Numbered from the stretch's first letter, positions 1 to 8,976 are shown. The stretch is 64,000 nt of DNA from Metapseudomonas resinovorans DSM 21078 (GCF_000423545.1 NZ_AUIE01000016.1:62001-126000); one strand, 5' to 3'. The notes: a model not told the origin generated them from the sequence alone. Numbers and translations: made by a program.

Positions 1-579
1 GTTCATGCGGCCCAGCGAGATCTGTATGCAGCGGCGTAGCAGCAGTGCGGCTTCCGCTTCCTCTTCGGACAGATTGTTGAGCGCCCAGCGAGCCATTCCT
101 TCACGCAGGTTGACCCCGCAGTAGGGCGGTGGACTCTCGATGGTCGAGCCATGCACGTCCCAGCTAAGTAGGGTGGCGCCGTCGCGTAGCAGGACCGGGT
201 TGGTGCGCTCGTCGATGCGGTCCGGAACCTGAATGTCGTACCGACGCCGGGTCGCCCCTCGAGCGGCGTGGGCGATGGCCAGGCCGGCCAGGTCGAGCAG
301 ATGCGTGCATTGGTGCTGGGCATCTGTCTGCCGGGTCACTGAGTGGGCGATCTGGCTGAGCGGCATGCCGATCAGCCGCTCCAGTTGTCCGGTGGCCTGC
401 GGGCAGGCGGAGTAGGGGTAGCGTACGGCCTCGCCCCCGATCTCGCTCACGATGCCGTCGCGGTGGCGCAGCCAGACGCGGAAGTGGTGGAAGTCGTCCT
501 CCAGGCTCGCGCGCACCTCTCTAGTGGCGTCCTGTATCGTCGAAGCTATTTCCACCCGGCGTCGGAACATGCTGCTCAT
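1..579 (-). CDS. DUF2889 domain protein (3' end outside window)
   Basis: The frame is open from ATG at 579 to the window edge (193 codons, no stop), so the C-terminus is missing. Seen: an FHHFRVWLRHRDG-like start, a VRYPYSACP segment and a LLDLAGLAIAH segment that I recognise as the DUF2889 pattern. The start is preceded by AAGGAAA at good spacing. It diverges from the SDR gene at 685, and the shared intergenic region carries a TGAACA-N13-TGTTCA repeat, which ties it to the catabolic regulon. DUF2889 proteins have no established reaction as far as I know, so the role here is unknown. Confidence 0.75.
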   Translation of the reverse strand, partial: MSSMFRRRVEIASTIQDATREVRASLEDDFHHFRVWLRHRDGIVSEIGGEAVRYPYSACPQATGQLERLIGMPLSQIAHSVTRQTDAQHQCTHLLDLAGLAIAHAARGATRRRYDIQVPDRIDERTNPVLLRDGATLLSWDVHGSTIESPPPYCGVNLREGMARWALNNLSEEEAEAALLLRRCIQISLGRMN

Positions 580-635
580 CGTGGTTTCCTTGTGCTGTTT
601 TCGCAGGTGCTTGTCGCTAAGGATTGCAGTATATT

Positions 636-660
636 TGAACACTATACGTAAAATTGTTCA
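636..660. promoter_or_regulatory. Operator-like inverted repeat, site A (TGAACA-N13-TGTTCA)
   Basis: TGAACA at 636-641 and TGTTCA at 655-660 are separated by exactly 13 A/T-rich bases. The site lies in the divergent region between the DUF2889 gene (start 579) and the SDR gene (start 685). Matching architecture occurs at 4294, 10522 and 19609. Function is inferred from recurrence; the TetR protein encoded at 3380 is the nearest candidate binder. Confidence 0.6.
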
Positions 661-684
661 CCAAAAAACAAGAAGGAATTCGCT

Positions 685-1485
685 ATGAAGCTGTTGCAAG
701 AGCAAGTGGCGCTGATTACCGGCGCAGGCGGTGGAATCGGGCGAGGGGTGGCGCTGAGTTTTGCTAAGGCCGGTGCCGCAGTGCTGGTCGCCGAGCTCGA
801 CGAGATCAGCGGCAGGGCGGTGGAGCAGGAGTTGCAGGCACTGGGAGCCCGGGCCCTGTTCGTCAAGACCGACGTTACCCGCAAGGTGGATGTCGAGGCG
901 GCCATCCAGGTGGCCGTCGAGCGGTTCGGCGGCCTGGACATCCTGGTCAACAATGCCTTCGCTCCCACACCCAACGTGTTGCTGGAGGATAAGACCGACG
1001 AGATGCTGGCCCGCACCCTGGATTCCACCCTGTGGGCCGCCTGGTGGTCGATGAAGGCCGCCCTGCCGCATATGCGCGCGCGAGGAGGTGGCAAAATCAT
1101 CAACTTCTATTCCATCGACACCGAGGTCGGGGCCTGGTTGCATGGCGACTACAACGCGGCCAAGTCGGGCGTCGTCGGCCTGACCCGCAGTGCCGCCTCG
1201 GAGTGGGGGCGTTTCAACATTCGCGTGAACGCCATCGCGCCAACTGCCATGGGCGCGACCTTCCACAAGTTGGCTGCGGAGAACCCGGGCTTCGCCGAGC
1301 GCTCCGCGGCCATGCGACCGCTGGGGCGCTGCGGCGAGCCGGAGGATGACATCGGACCGGTGGTGGTGTTCCTGGCGTCGCAAATGTCGCGCTTCGTCAC
1401 TGGCGAAACAATCCACGTCGATGGTGGGCTGCACCTGCCCGGCTATAACTCCCGTCCGGCGGACGTTCCGGTTCGCGAATATTGA
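685..1485 (+). CDS. SDR family oxidoreductase
   Basis: Classical short-chain dehydrogenase of 266 residues, the usual length. TGAGGGIG at residues 12-19 is the Rossmann glycine motif, NNAF at 89-92 replaces the usual NNAG, and Ser143 with Tyr156-x3-Lys160 forms the catalytic set. An NAD(P)-dependent alcohol/ketone oxidoreduction is expected. It is the first gene right of operator A, convergent with the CoA ligase. A likely role is oxidation of a hydroxyl introduced by the P450 or during beta-oxidation; the substrate is unknown. Confidence 0.9.
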   Translation: MKLLQEQVALITGAGGGIGRGVALSFAKAGAAVLVAELDEISGRAVEQELQALGARALFVKTDVTRKVDVEAAIQVAVERFGGLDILVNNAFAPTPNVLLEDKTDEMLARTLDSTLWAAWWSMKAALPHMRARGGGKIINFYSIDTEVGAWLHGDYNAAKSGVVGLTRSAASEWGRFNIRVNAIAPTAMGATFHKLAAENPGFAERSAAMRPLGRCGEPEDDIGPVVVFLASQMSRFVTGETIHVDGGLHLPGYNSRPADVPVREY

Positions 1486-1535
1486 CAAGGCGATCGGTGC
1501 GGGCGCCGCCGTGCCTTTGTTCCTTGGGGTGGTGT

Positions 1536-1560
1536 GCCAGGCTGGGGATGCCAGCCTGGC
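1536..1560. terminator. Stem-loop between convergent SDR and CoA-ligase genes
   Basis: GCCAGGCTGG (1536-1545), loop GGATG, CCAGCCTGGC (1551-1560) form a perfect 10-bp stem. A T-run occurs on the + strand only after about 10 bases (1571-1577), so it is not a textbook intrinsic terminator, but its place between two convergent stops suggests one. Confidence 0.5.
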
Positions 1561-1567
1561 GTGCGGG

Positions 1568-3199
1568 TCATTTTTTTGAGACTTTGATGTCTGTGTCTTC
1601 CAGATCCCAGGTATCGGCCGTCTTGCCCTCGTCGCGCAACTGGTACTTCAGCACGCGGCCCTGGGGATTCTTCGGCAGGCTGCGGCGGAACTCGATGTAT
1701 CGCGGCAGGGCGTAGTAGGGCACCGAATCGGTCGCCCAGTGGAACAGCTCTTCCGGTGTCAATCGGGCCCCCTGGTGCAGCACGGCGGTCACCTTGACGT
1801 CATCCTCACCCTTGTCGGATGGCACGGCATGCACCGCAACCTCGGCGAGGCCCGGGTGTACGGCGAATGCTGCTTCCATTTCGAAGCTGGAGATGTTCTC
1901 GCCACGGCGCCGCAGGTAGTCCTTTTTGCGGTCGACGAAATAGAAGAAGCCGTCGTCGTCGAACTTGCCGATGTCACCGGTGTGGAACCACATGTTGCGC
2001 ATCAGCTTCAGGGTGTCCTCCGGGCGGTTCCAGTAGCCCTGGAACATGATGTCCGGGCGCAGCGGACGAACCACGATCTCGCCGGGTATGTTGGCCGGCA
2101 GTTCCTGGTCGTTGTCGTCGACGATGCGCACGTCGAAGTCCGGGATTCGCTTGCCGGATGAGCCGGGCGCCGAGTATTCACCGGCCGCCAGGGAGGTGAC
2201 CACGCAAGCTTCGGTGAGACCGTAACCATTACCGCCGACCAACTTGGTGCCGAAGCGCTCGCGCCAGATCTTCTTGGTTTCCTCTGTGTAGGGGTTGCCA
2301 CGCGCCGTGTGGATCTGGCCGTAACAGCGCCTCATCGCATCGTTGTCCGGCGCCTGGGCGAGCAGGCCGCCCATGCCGCCTAGGATGGAGGCGATGGTCG
2401 CTCCGGAGCGTTCGACTTCCTGCCAGAAATTGGAGACCGAGAAGCGCGGCAGAATGGCGGCACGCGCGCCGACCAGGATGCTGGCGATGATGCTGACGCA
2501 CAGGGCGTTCATGTGGAACAGCGGCAGCGGTGTGATGGTCACGTCGTTCTCGTCGGCCGGGCCGGCACGCAACTGCAGGCGGGCCAGATTGCACATGAAG
2601 TTGTAGCTGATCATGCAGCCTTTCGACGGGCCGGTGGTGCCGGAGGTGTAGATCAGGCAGGCAAGGTCGGAAGGCTGGGGCTTGCTGGTGAAAGGCGTGT
2701 CGTCCTCGCCACGGAACTCACCCAGGGCGGCAACCGGAATCTTGCATTCGGCGGGTTCGGCCAGGTCGCCACGGTAGAGGATTTGGCTGACCTCGCTGAG
2801 CTGCTCAGCGAGCGGGAGGATGCGCGGCAGGTAGTCGGCTTCGCAGATGACCAGGTGGGTCCTCGTGTCGGCGATCTGGTGGCGCAGGAATTCGCCCTTG
2901 AGCGCGGTGTTGATCGGCACGCTGACCGCGCGGAGCTTGTTGATGGCCAGCCAGCAGACGACCGCGTCGATATTGTTGTCCAGCATGGTCAGCACGGTCT
3001 CGCCCGGTTGCACACCAAGGGTGGCTAGGGCGTGAGCCATGCGGGTGGATAGAGAGTCAACTTCCGCATATGTGTATAGGTTTCCACTGAAATCCAGCAG
3101 GACCCTGTCTGGATGCCTTGCAACCGCTCGATCGAGTGCTGCGATGACGGTGTCTCTCTCGCCTACGGACCACGTGTCCGGATGACCAATGCCACTCAT
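1568..3199 (-). CDS. Acyl-CoA ligase (AMP-binding, ANL superfamily)
   Basis: Adenylate-forming ligase of 543 residues. Seen: the P-loop-like YTSGTTGPSKG, YGLTEA (A5), HTGDIG (A7), DRKKDYLRRRGENIS (hinge) and a C-terminal NPQGRVLKY with the catalytic lysine. Start chosen at 3199 because AGGAG precedes it by a few bases. It probably forms the CoA thioester that feeds the beta-oxidation genes at 6.4-8.5 and 12-16 kb. Layout resembles the carnitine/crotonobetaine-CoA ligase-like group rather than FadD. Divergent from the TetR gene; acid substrate unknown. Confidence 0.88.
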   Translation of the reverse strand: MSGIGHPDTWSVGERDTVIAALDRAVARHPDRVLLDFSGNLYTYAEVDSLSTRMAHALATLGVQPGETVLTMLDNNIDAVVCWLAINKLRAVSVPINTALKGEFLRHQIADTRTHLVICEADYLPRILPLAEQLSEVSQILYRGDLAEPAECKIPVAALGEFRGEDDTPFTSKPQPSDLACLIYTSGTTGPSKGCMISYNFMCNLARLQLRAGPADENDVTITPLPLFHMNALCVSIIASILVGARAAILPRFSVSNFWQEVERSGATIASILGGMGGLLAQAPDNDAMRRCYGQIHTARGNPYTEETKKIWRERFGTKLVGGNGYGLTEACVVTSLAAGEYSAPGSSGKRIPDFDVRIVDDNDQELPANIPGEIVVRPLRPDIMFQGYWNRPEDTLKLMRNMWFHTGDIGKFDDDGFFYFVDRKKDYLRRRGENISSFEMEAAFAVHPGLAEVAVHAVPSDKGEDDVKVTAVLHQGARLTPEELFHWATDSVPYYALPRYIEFRRSLPKNPQGRVLKYQLRDEGKTADTWDLEDTDIKVSKK

Positions 3200-3379
3200 A
3201 GCTCATCTCCTTTGGAGGCCTTCCCCGCTGTGGGATGGCAGATTTTATTTTGGTGGGAGAATGCCATTCTAAATTCAAATTTGTCGATTGTCTCCAGCTA
3301 AGATTTGAACAAATCCATGTAATACTGCCTATATCCTGTGCTAATGTGACGAAAATTTATCAGCTGAGAATTCCTATCA

Positions 3380-4114
3380 ATGTCAAGGAACGCTACGAAA
3401 CCCAGCAAAACAGCACTTGCTGCTCCTGCCAGGAGGAAGCCTGCCGCCGCAGAGAAGCCGCCTGCGGAGGTTAAACAGGCTGTTCAGAAAAATGGCCGTG
3501 CGTCATCGGTAGCCGGAACCAAGGTAAAGCCCAATCGGCGCTCCGAGGAGACCATTGGCAATATCCTCGCCGCCACCGAAGAGGTGGTGCTGCGCTCGGG
3601 GGCGGATAGGATTTCGATCCTGGATGTCTGCCAGGTGGCGGGGGTGTCGCGGGGCACCTTTTACCGCTATTTTTCATCCCAGGAAGACCTTCTGGACACC
3701 TTCTCCCGGCACAAGCGAGACAGTTTCCATGTCTCCCTGTCCCAAGCCCTGGAGGATATAGCCGATCCCGACGCACGCCTGAATGCGCTGATCGCCTACC
3801 TCGATACCTATCTCGAGGAGAGTCGCGCGCGACGTCTGCTGGTCGTGGCGCCTGAGTATGCGTTGGGTTTCTTCCGGCGTATTTTCCATGACTCCATCGT
3901 GCGCTTTCAGGACCTGCTGGGCATCGTCTTCGACGAGTGGGATGCCCGGCTCGGGGTCAAGCTCGATCGTGAGCTGGTTTGCGAAATGGTCATCCGCTAC
4001 GTGCTGAGCGAGATTCTTGTGCCGGAGGGCAGCGGTCGGCGCCTCCTCCCGGTCCGTGTGAGAAAACTCGTTGCTGCTCTGACCATCGGTTCCACTTCCC
4101 GCTCCCGCCGCTGA
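3380..4114 (+). CDS. TetR/AcrR family transcriptional regulator
   Basis: A 244-residue regulator. A TetR-type helix-turn-helix is clear around residues 60-100 (ISILDVCQVAGVSRGTFYRYF), followed by a helical ligand-binding half. The first 50 or so residues form an unusual Lys/Ala/Pro-rich tail before the DNA-binding domain. The ATG has only a poor ribosome site. It lies between the CoA ligase (divergent) and the first amidohydrolase operon, so it is the best candidate regulator of the cluster and of the TGAACA-N13-TGTTCA sites. Its own upstream region holds only a lone half-site (3306-3311). Confidence 0.88.
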   Translation: MSRNATKPSKTALAAPARRKPAAAEKPPAEVKQAVQKNGRASSVAGTKVKPNRRSEETIGNILAATEEVVLRSGADRISILDVCQVAGVSRGTFYRYFSSQEDLLDTFSRHKRDSFHVSLSQALEDIADPDARLNALIAYLDTYLEESRARRLLVVAPEYALGFFRRIFHDSIVRFQDLLGIVFDEWDARLGVKLDRELVCEMVIRYVLSEILVPEGSGRRLLPVRVRKLVAALTIGSTSRSRR

Positions 4115-4129
4115 TCCCCCTGTGTTCCC

Positions 4130-4154
4130 GGCCGCCTTGTGGATAAGGGCGGCC
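4130..4154 (+). terminator. Probable terminator of the TetR gene
   Basis: GGCCGCC (4130-4136) pairs with GGCGGCC (4148-4154) across an 11-base loop, followed by a T-rich GCTCTTCTTTTA. It lies 16 bases after the TetR stop. Confidence 0.5.
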
Positions 4155-4293
4155 GCTCTTCTTTTATCTCCACGTCACGCTCACTCCCCTCTCTTCACCT
4201 GAATTCCTATCCGGCTGGTTGCCTCGCCGGGGTCCTTGCACGTCTGCGGCGAGGCTCTGGCACGGGCCTCTTCGTCTAAATCAAAAAATAATA

Positions 4294-4318
4294 TGAACAG
4301 TTTTTTGATTTATGATCA
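4294..4318. promoter_or_regulatory. Operator-like inverted repeat, site E (TGAACA-N13-TGATCA)
   Basis: TGAACA at 4294-4299 and TGATCA at 4313-4318, separated by 13 bases, one mismatch from the perfect repeat. It sits about 130 bases upstream of the amidohydrolase operon in an A/T-rich block. The rest of the 4155-4447 gap shows no further gene. Confidence 0.55.
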
Positions 4319-4447
4319 TTTTAAATTTATTCTCTGCTTTGAAAGCAGGCCGATGTGCATCTCTTGCGTGCATTTCCGGCTGGACGGCCGCGCTGCGAGA
4401 GCCACGTTACACAACCACAAAAAATGTCACCTTAGAGGTACCGGACT

Positions 4448-5524
4448 ATGCTTATCGATCTTCACGCTCATGCGCCCCATCCCGACTACTACGACCAGCA
4501 TCCCTATTGGGGGCCTGCTTTCGAGTCTCAGCCCGATGGCGATATCAAGCTGCGTGTGGGCGATTGGATCCTGACCCTGGGGGCACCGGAGCGTAAGAAG
4601 GCGCTGCGCGAGGCACATGCCCGCGGTGAAACGCTGAATGTCGCGGAGTACATGGCCAAGTGGCGCGACCCGAGCCACCGCCTTGCCGCAATGGACGCGG
4701 CCGGCCAGACCGCCCAGGTTCTGTCAGTGCCGAGCCATTGCTACATGTACTGGGCTGAGGCCGAGTTCGCTGTGCCCTTCGCCCGCAAGGTCAACGACGT
4801 GCTGGCCGGTTACTGCTCGGCTGCGCCCAATCGCCTGATGTTCTGGGCTCATGCGCCATTGAACGTACCACATGAGGCTGCCAAGGAGATCCGCCGCGCC
4901 TGTACCGAGCTGGGGGCCAAGGGGCTTGTGGCTGGCGGTTCCAACTTCGGCGGCATGGAGTTTGATTCACCCGAGTTGTATCCGGTCTGGGAGGCGTTGT
5001 GCGATCTCGATCTACCGATCTTCGTGCATGGCTACAACCAGTCTGTGACCTGGGGCAGCCGAGCCAACACTGACCGTTTCGAAACCACCGCCATCGTCGG
5101 AATGAACTACGACGAAACCAAGTGCCTCTGGTACCTGATCAATGGTGGCGTGCTGGATCGCTTCCCGAACCTGAAGGTCTACATCACCCACGGCGGAGGC
5201 TTTGCTCCCTATCAACTGGGGCGTCTGGCGCAGACCAATCCGAATCTCGACGTCTATCACAACAAGAAGCCTTTCCTGGACTATCTGTCCAACTTCTACT
5301 TCGACGTGGAGCTGCATGAGGTACCCATGCGCCAGGCCCTGGTCGACATTATCGGTGCAGACCGGATTCTCTACGGTTCCAATTTCGGTGGCAGCGATGC
5401 TGTGCGCCATGACCTGACCGAAGGGCTGCGCCTGTCGGACGAGGATCTGCAGAAAATCCGTTGGAAGAATGCCTGTGAGCTGCTGCATATCGATCCGACA
5501 AAATTGGGCAAGGTAGGCGTCTGA
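4448..5524 (+). CDS. Amidohydrolase family 2 (COG2159, ACMSD-like) protein
   Basis: TIM-barrel metal-dependent hydrolase/decarboxylase-type protein of 358 residues. Metal motifs seen: DLHAH (His6, His8), FVHGYN (His194) and THGGG (His248). The fifth ligand, Asp in GSDYP of ACMSD-type enzymes, is Asn312 here (YGSNFGG). Family members decarboxylate, hydrate or hydrolyse C-C bonds of ring-fission acids. First gene of an operon with a FAH-family enzyme, 3-hydroxyacyl-CoA dehydrogenase and thiolase, so a late pathway step is likely. A close paralogue lies at 18518. Exact reaction unknown. Confidence 0.82.
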   Translation: MLIDLHAHAPHPDYYDQHPYWGPAFESQPDGDIKLRVGDWILTLGAPERKKALREAHARGETLNVAEYMAKWRDPSHRLAAMDAAGQTAQVLSVPSHCYMYWAEAEFAVPFARKVNDVLAGYCSAAPNRLMFWAHAPLNVPHEAAKEIRRACTELGAKGLVAGGSNFGGMEFDSPELYPVWEALCDLDLPIFVHGYNQSVTWGSRANTDRFETTAIVGMNYDETKCLWYLINGGVLDRFPNLKVYITHGGGFAPYQLGRLAQTNPNLDVYHNKKPFLDYLSNFYFDVELHEVPMRQALVDIIGADRILYGSNFGGSDAVRHDLTEGLRLSDEDLQKIRWKNACELLHIDPTKLGKVGV

Positions 5525-6378
5525 TGAAACTGGCACGTTGCTCCTATTTTGAGACCGGTCCTTTCTGGGCGCTGGTCGATCCTGAGCGGGACGAAGTACA
5601 CGCCATCTCCGGTGAGTTTTCTTCTTGGGCACCCGCTGTTGCCAAAGGGGCTGGAATCAGCGCGCTGCGTCTTTCCGGGGCGGCGTTGCCGTTATCCAAG
5701 GTGCGCTTGCTACCGCCGATCGAACCGGTTAACCGGGTGGTGGTGGCGGGGGCCAACTACGCCAAGCATCTGGCCGAGGACTTCGGCCTTTCCAGTCCGG
5801 CCCAGCCGGTAGCCTTCTTGAAGGCTTACGGGGCTCTGATCGGTGCCCATGATCCCATTCGCTATCCACCTTTGACGAAAGAGCTCGACCATGAGGTCGA
5901 GCTGGTGGCGGTGATCGGCAATGCCGAAGTAGATCTGGAAGACCCCCTGGCCTGCGTGTTGGGCTACACAGTCGGCAACGACGTCAGTGCGCGCGACCTG
6001 CAGCGCAGCGGGCCGGCAGGTATCGGCATGGACCTGTTTGCAGCAAAGAGTCAGGACCGCACCACCGGCCTGGGTCCCTGGATCGTCACCAAGGACGAGT
6101 TCCAGGTCGGCTCGCCCAAGCTGCGCCTGATCCTCAAGGTGAATGGCGAGACCCGCCAGGACGGCTCGACTGCCGAAATGACCTGGGATGTCGGCCAGTT
6201 GATCCGTTTCGTCCAGCAACGCTCCAGCTTTGCCTGTGGCGACGTGTTGTTCACCGGTTCGCCGGCCGGCGTCGGAATGGGAACGGGATTGTTCCTCAAT
6301 CCGGGGGATGTAGTCGAGGCGACCATCGAAGGCATAGGCACATTGCGCAACGTGGTGAGTGAGAAGTCCCGCGTCTAA
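5524..6378 (+). CDS. Fumarylacetoacetate hydrolase (FAH) family protein
   Basis: 284 residues with the FAH C-terminal fold signature: AGANYAKHLAE, KELDHEVELVAVIG (metal-binding acids), YTVGNDVSARDLQ and FTGSPAGVGMG. This superfamily cleaves C-C bonds of beta-diketo/acylpyruvate acids or decarboxylates and isomerises ring-fission products. Its ATG shares one base with the stop of the preceding amidohydrolase, so the two are translationally coupled. It probably acts on a diketo or hydroxy-enoic intermediate; substrate not predictable. Confidence 0.88.
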   Translation: MKLARCSYFETGPFWALVDPERDEVHAISGEFSSWAPAVAKGAGISALRLSGAALPLSKVRLLPPIEPVNRVVVAGANYAKHLAEDFGLSSPAQPVAFLKAYGALIGAHDPIRYPPLTKELDHEVELVAVIGNAEVDLEDPLACVLGYTVGNDVSARDLQRSGPAGIGMDLFAAKSQDRTTGLGPWIVTKDEFQVGSPKLRLILKVNGETRQDGSTAEMTWDVGQLIRFVQQRSSFACGDVLFTGSPAGVGMGTGLFLNPGDVVEATIEGIGTLRNVVSEKSRV

Positions 6379-6392
6379 ATCGAGAGCGAAAC

Positions 6393-7298
6393 ATGAGCAT
6401 TGATAAAGAAGAAAAAATCGTAGTGGTAGGTGCCGGCCTGATGGGGACCGGCATTGCGCATGGCTTCGCCAGTTCCGGCTATCCCACCGTGCTGGTGGAC
6501 ACCAATCCGGAGTCGCTGGCCCGTGCCAGGGACAATATCGGCAAGATCCTTAGCGACGGTGTGAGCCTCGGCAAGGTTTCAGCCGAATCGGCGCAGGCCT
6601 CCCTGGCGCGCCTGGCAACCAGTGGCGACCTGAGCGAGGCGGCACGGGGCGCTGACTGGTTGGTGGAAACGGTCTCCGAGAAGCTGGAAGTGAAGAAGGC
6701 GGTGGTTGCCCAGGCCGAGCCCCTGCTGGCGCCCGGCGCGATCATCGCCACCAACACTTCGGCGCTGAGCGTAACCGAGATCGCCGCTTCGCTGACCGCA
6801 CCCGAACGGGTCATCGGCATGCACTTCTTCAATCCGGTACACAAGATGAAGCTGGTGGAGCTGGTGCGCGGCCTGGCGACCAGCGACGAGGCCTTGGTGC
6901 GCACACGCGCTCTGTGCGACGCCATGGGCAAGACTTCGATCGTGGTCAACGAATCCCCCGGCTTGACCACCAGCCGCATGTCCGCGCTGCTCGGCAACGA
7001 GGCCATGTACATGCTGCAAGAAGGCACGGCCAGTGCCGAGGACATCGACACAGCTCTGCGCCTGGGTTTCAACCACCCCATGGGGGCCCTGGAACTGGGT
7101 GACCTGACCGGCTGGGATACCCGCTTGTCGGTACTGCGCTACCTGCACCAAACCCTGGGTGAGAAATTCCGTCCCTGCCCGCTGATCATCAAGATGGTTG
7201 CCGCCGGCCGCTTGGGGCGCAAGACCGGACATGGCGTCTATCGCTATGAAGAGGGCAAGCGGGTGCCGGGTTCCGGGCTCAAGGCGAGTGCACTATGA
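6393..7298 (+). CDS. 3-hydroxyacyl-CoA dehydrogenase
   Basis: 301 residues, single-function HBDH/PaaH type. Seen: GAGLMGTG (NAD-binding), ETVSEKLEVK, NTSALSVTEI, the HFFNPVHKMKLVE active-site segment and a C-terminal NHPMGALELGDLTGWD domain. It oxidises a 3-hydroxyacyl-CoA to the 3-ketoacyl-CoA with NAD+. It overlaps the thiolase start by four bases, giving the last two steps of a beta-oxidation round in one operon. Confidence 0.93.
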   Translation: MSIDKEEKIVVVGAGLMGTGIAHGFASSGYPTVLVDTNPESLARARDNIGKILSDGVSLGKVSAESAQASLARLATSGDLSEAARGADWLVETVSEKLEVKKAVVAQAEPLLAPGAIIATNTSALSVTEIAASLTAPERVIGMHFFNPVHKMKLVELVRGLATSDEALVRTRALCDAMGKTSIVVNESPGLTTSRMSALLGNEAMYMLQEGTASAEDIDTALRLGFNHPMGALELGDLTGWDTRLSVLRYLHQTLGEKFRPCPLIIKMVAAGRLGRKTGHGVYRYEEGKRVPGSGLKASAL

Positions 7299-8470
7299 AA
7301 GGCATCGTGATCGTTGATGCGGTGCGTACGCCGATCGGCCGTTTCCGGGGCGGCCTGGCCGGTGTGCGTGCCGACCATCTGGGTGCGCTGGTGATCGGCA
7401 AGTTGCTGGAGCGTGTCGATCTGTCGCCCGCGCAAGTCGATGACGTGATCTTCGGCTGTGTCACCCAGATCGGCGAGCAGTCGGCCAACATCGCCCGCAC
7501 CGCGCTGCTCGGCGCCGGCTGGCCAGTGACCATTCCCGGCCTGACCGTTGACCGCAAATGCGGTTCTGGCGAGGTGGCGGTGCATCTTGCCGCCGGCGCC
7601 ATCGCCACCGACGCCGCTGACATTGTGGTCGCCGGCGGGGCGGAGAACATGAGCCGGGTGCCCATGGGCAGCAACCGTGAGATCCATGGCGAGGCTTTCG
7701 GTTGGATGGCGGCCGAGCGCTACGAACTGACCAGCCAGGGCGAGGCTGCCGAACGCATAGCCGACAAGTGGTCGCTCAGCCGTGACGAGCTCGACGACTA
7801 TGCCTTCGCCAGTCACAGCCGTGCGGCGGCCGCGGCGGATGCCGGGCGTTTCGCCAACGAGATCGTCGAGGTGCCGGTCGAGGCCCTGCGTGAGCGGGGC
7901 CTTAGCGAGCCCGCGGCGGCGTTGCGTGCCGATGAAACTATTCGCCGCGACACCTCTCGGGAGAAGCTGTCGACCCTGAAAACCAGCTTCCGCCCGGAGG
8001 GCGGGCGCATCACTGCCGGCAACTCCTCGCAGATTTCCGACGGCGCGGCGGCGTTGCTGCTGATGTCAGCTGAAATGGCGCAGCGACTTGGGCTCAGGCC
8101 GCGTGCGCGAATCCGCGCCTTCACCACCGTGGGCGCCGACCCTACGCTGATGCTCACCGGACCGATCGCCGCCACCTATAAGGTGCTGGAAAAGGCCGGC
8201 CTGCGCATCGACGACATCGACCTGTTCGAAGTCAACGAGGCCTTCGCCTCGGTGCCGCTGGCCTGGATGCGCGAAACCGGTGTGTCGCACGAACGGCTCA
8301 ACGTCAATGGCGGTGCCATCGCCCTGGGCCATCCGCTCGGCGCCAGTGGTGCGCGGCTAATGACCACGCTGCTCAACGAACTGGAGCGGCGTGGCGCCCG
8401 CTATGGCTTGCAGGCGATCTGCTGCGCCGGCGGCATGGGCACCGCGACCGTCATCGAGCGCCTCGATTGA
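7295..8470 (+). CDS. Acetyl-CoA acetyltransferase (thiolase)
   Basis: 391 residues, degradative thiolase layout: nucleophilic Cys in DRKCGSGE near residue 89, NGGAIALGHPLGASG with the catalytic His, and CCAGGMGTA with the second Cys near the C-terminus. It releases acetyl-CoA (or propionyl-CoA) from the ketoacyl-CoA made by the gene upstream. ATG overlaps the upstream stop; the next gene begins inside its own stop codon. Confidence 0.93.
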   Translation: MKGIVIVDAVRTPIGRFRGGLAGVRADHLGALVIGKLLERVDLSPAQVDDVIFGCVTQIGEQSANIARTALLGAGWPVTIPGLTVDRKCGSGEVAVHLAAGAIATDAADIVVAGGAENMSRVPMGSNREIHGEAFGWMAAERYELTSQGEAAERIADKWSLSRDELDDYAFASHSRAAAAADAGRFANEIVEVPVEALRERGLSEPAAALRADETIRRDTSREKLSTLKTSFRPEGGRITAGNSSQISDGAAALLLMSAEMAQRLGLRPRARIRAFTTVGADPTLMLTGPIAATYKVLEKAGLRIDDIDLFEVNEAFASVPLAWMRETGVSHERLNVNGGAIALGHPLGASGARLMTTLLNELERRGARYGLQAICCAGGMGTATVIERLD

Positions 8471-8976
8471 GCACGTCGCGGATTCCCATGGTACCGCTGG
8501 ACGAGATGCCGGCCGCGCTGCGCGATGCCATCGCCCAGGGGCGGGCAAATCGCATGCTCAGTTCCAGCAGGCCGGTCCAGGTCTGGGCACACCGCCCAGC
8601 CCTGGCGCAGGCCTGGCTGGAGTTGATGACCGGCTTCTACCGGGACAGTCTGCTCGACGAGCGGCTGCGCGAACTGCTGCGACTGAAGATCGCCAGCATC
8701 ACCACCTGCCACGCCTGCCAGCTGGCGCGCAAATCCGACGCGGTCAGCGAAGAGGACATCGCCTGCCTGGCGACGGACAGCGAGCGCTTCACGCCCGCCG
8801 AGCGGGCGGCCCTGCGTTTTGCCGAACTGTTCGCCGGCGACTACATGGCCATCGACGACGGGCACTATGCGCGGATGGAGGAGTTCTTCAGCCCGGCGCA
8901 GGTGGCAGAAATTAACATGTTCTGCGCCCTGATGCTGGCTGGTGGTCGTATGACTTATGTCCAGCAGGCCTATTGA
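8467..8976 (+). CDS. Carboxymuconolactone decarboxylase (CMD/AhpD-like) family protein
   Basis: 169 residues, all-helical AhpD-like fold with a CHAC (CxxC) redox motif near residue 80 after LRLKIASITTC. A TTG start overlapping the thiolase stop is used; an ATG at 8488 is the alternative and lacks a better ribosome site. CxxC members are usually thiol peroxidase or alkylhydroperoxidase-like rather than true decarboxylases, so a protective role beside the P450 is possible. Last gene of the operon starting at 4448. Confidence 0.8.
   Translation: MSTSRIPMVPLDEMPAALRDAIAQGRANRMLSSSRPVQVWAHRPALAQAWLELMTGFYRDSLLDERLRELLRLKIASITTCHACQLARKSDAVSEEDIACLATDSERFTPAERAALRFAELFAGDYMAIDDGHYARMEEFFSPAQVAEINMFCALMLAGGRMTYVQQAY

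Noticed and set aside
634-660. Reading TTGAAC...TAAAAT of site A as -35/-10 promoter boxes
   Set aside because: Spacing between them is far too short for sigma-70, and the inverted repeat recurs at other promoters with fixed geometry.
3303-3330. ATTTGAACAAAT before the TetR gene as a sixth regulon operator
   Set aside because: TGAACA at 3306 has no partner at the required 13-base spacing (CTGCCT there), so only a half-site remains.
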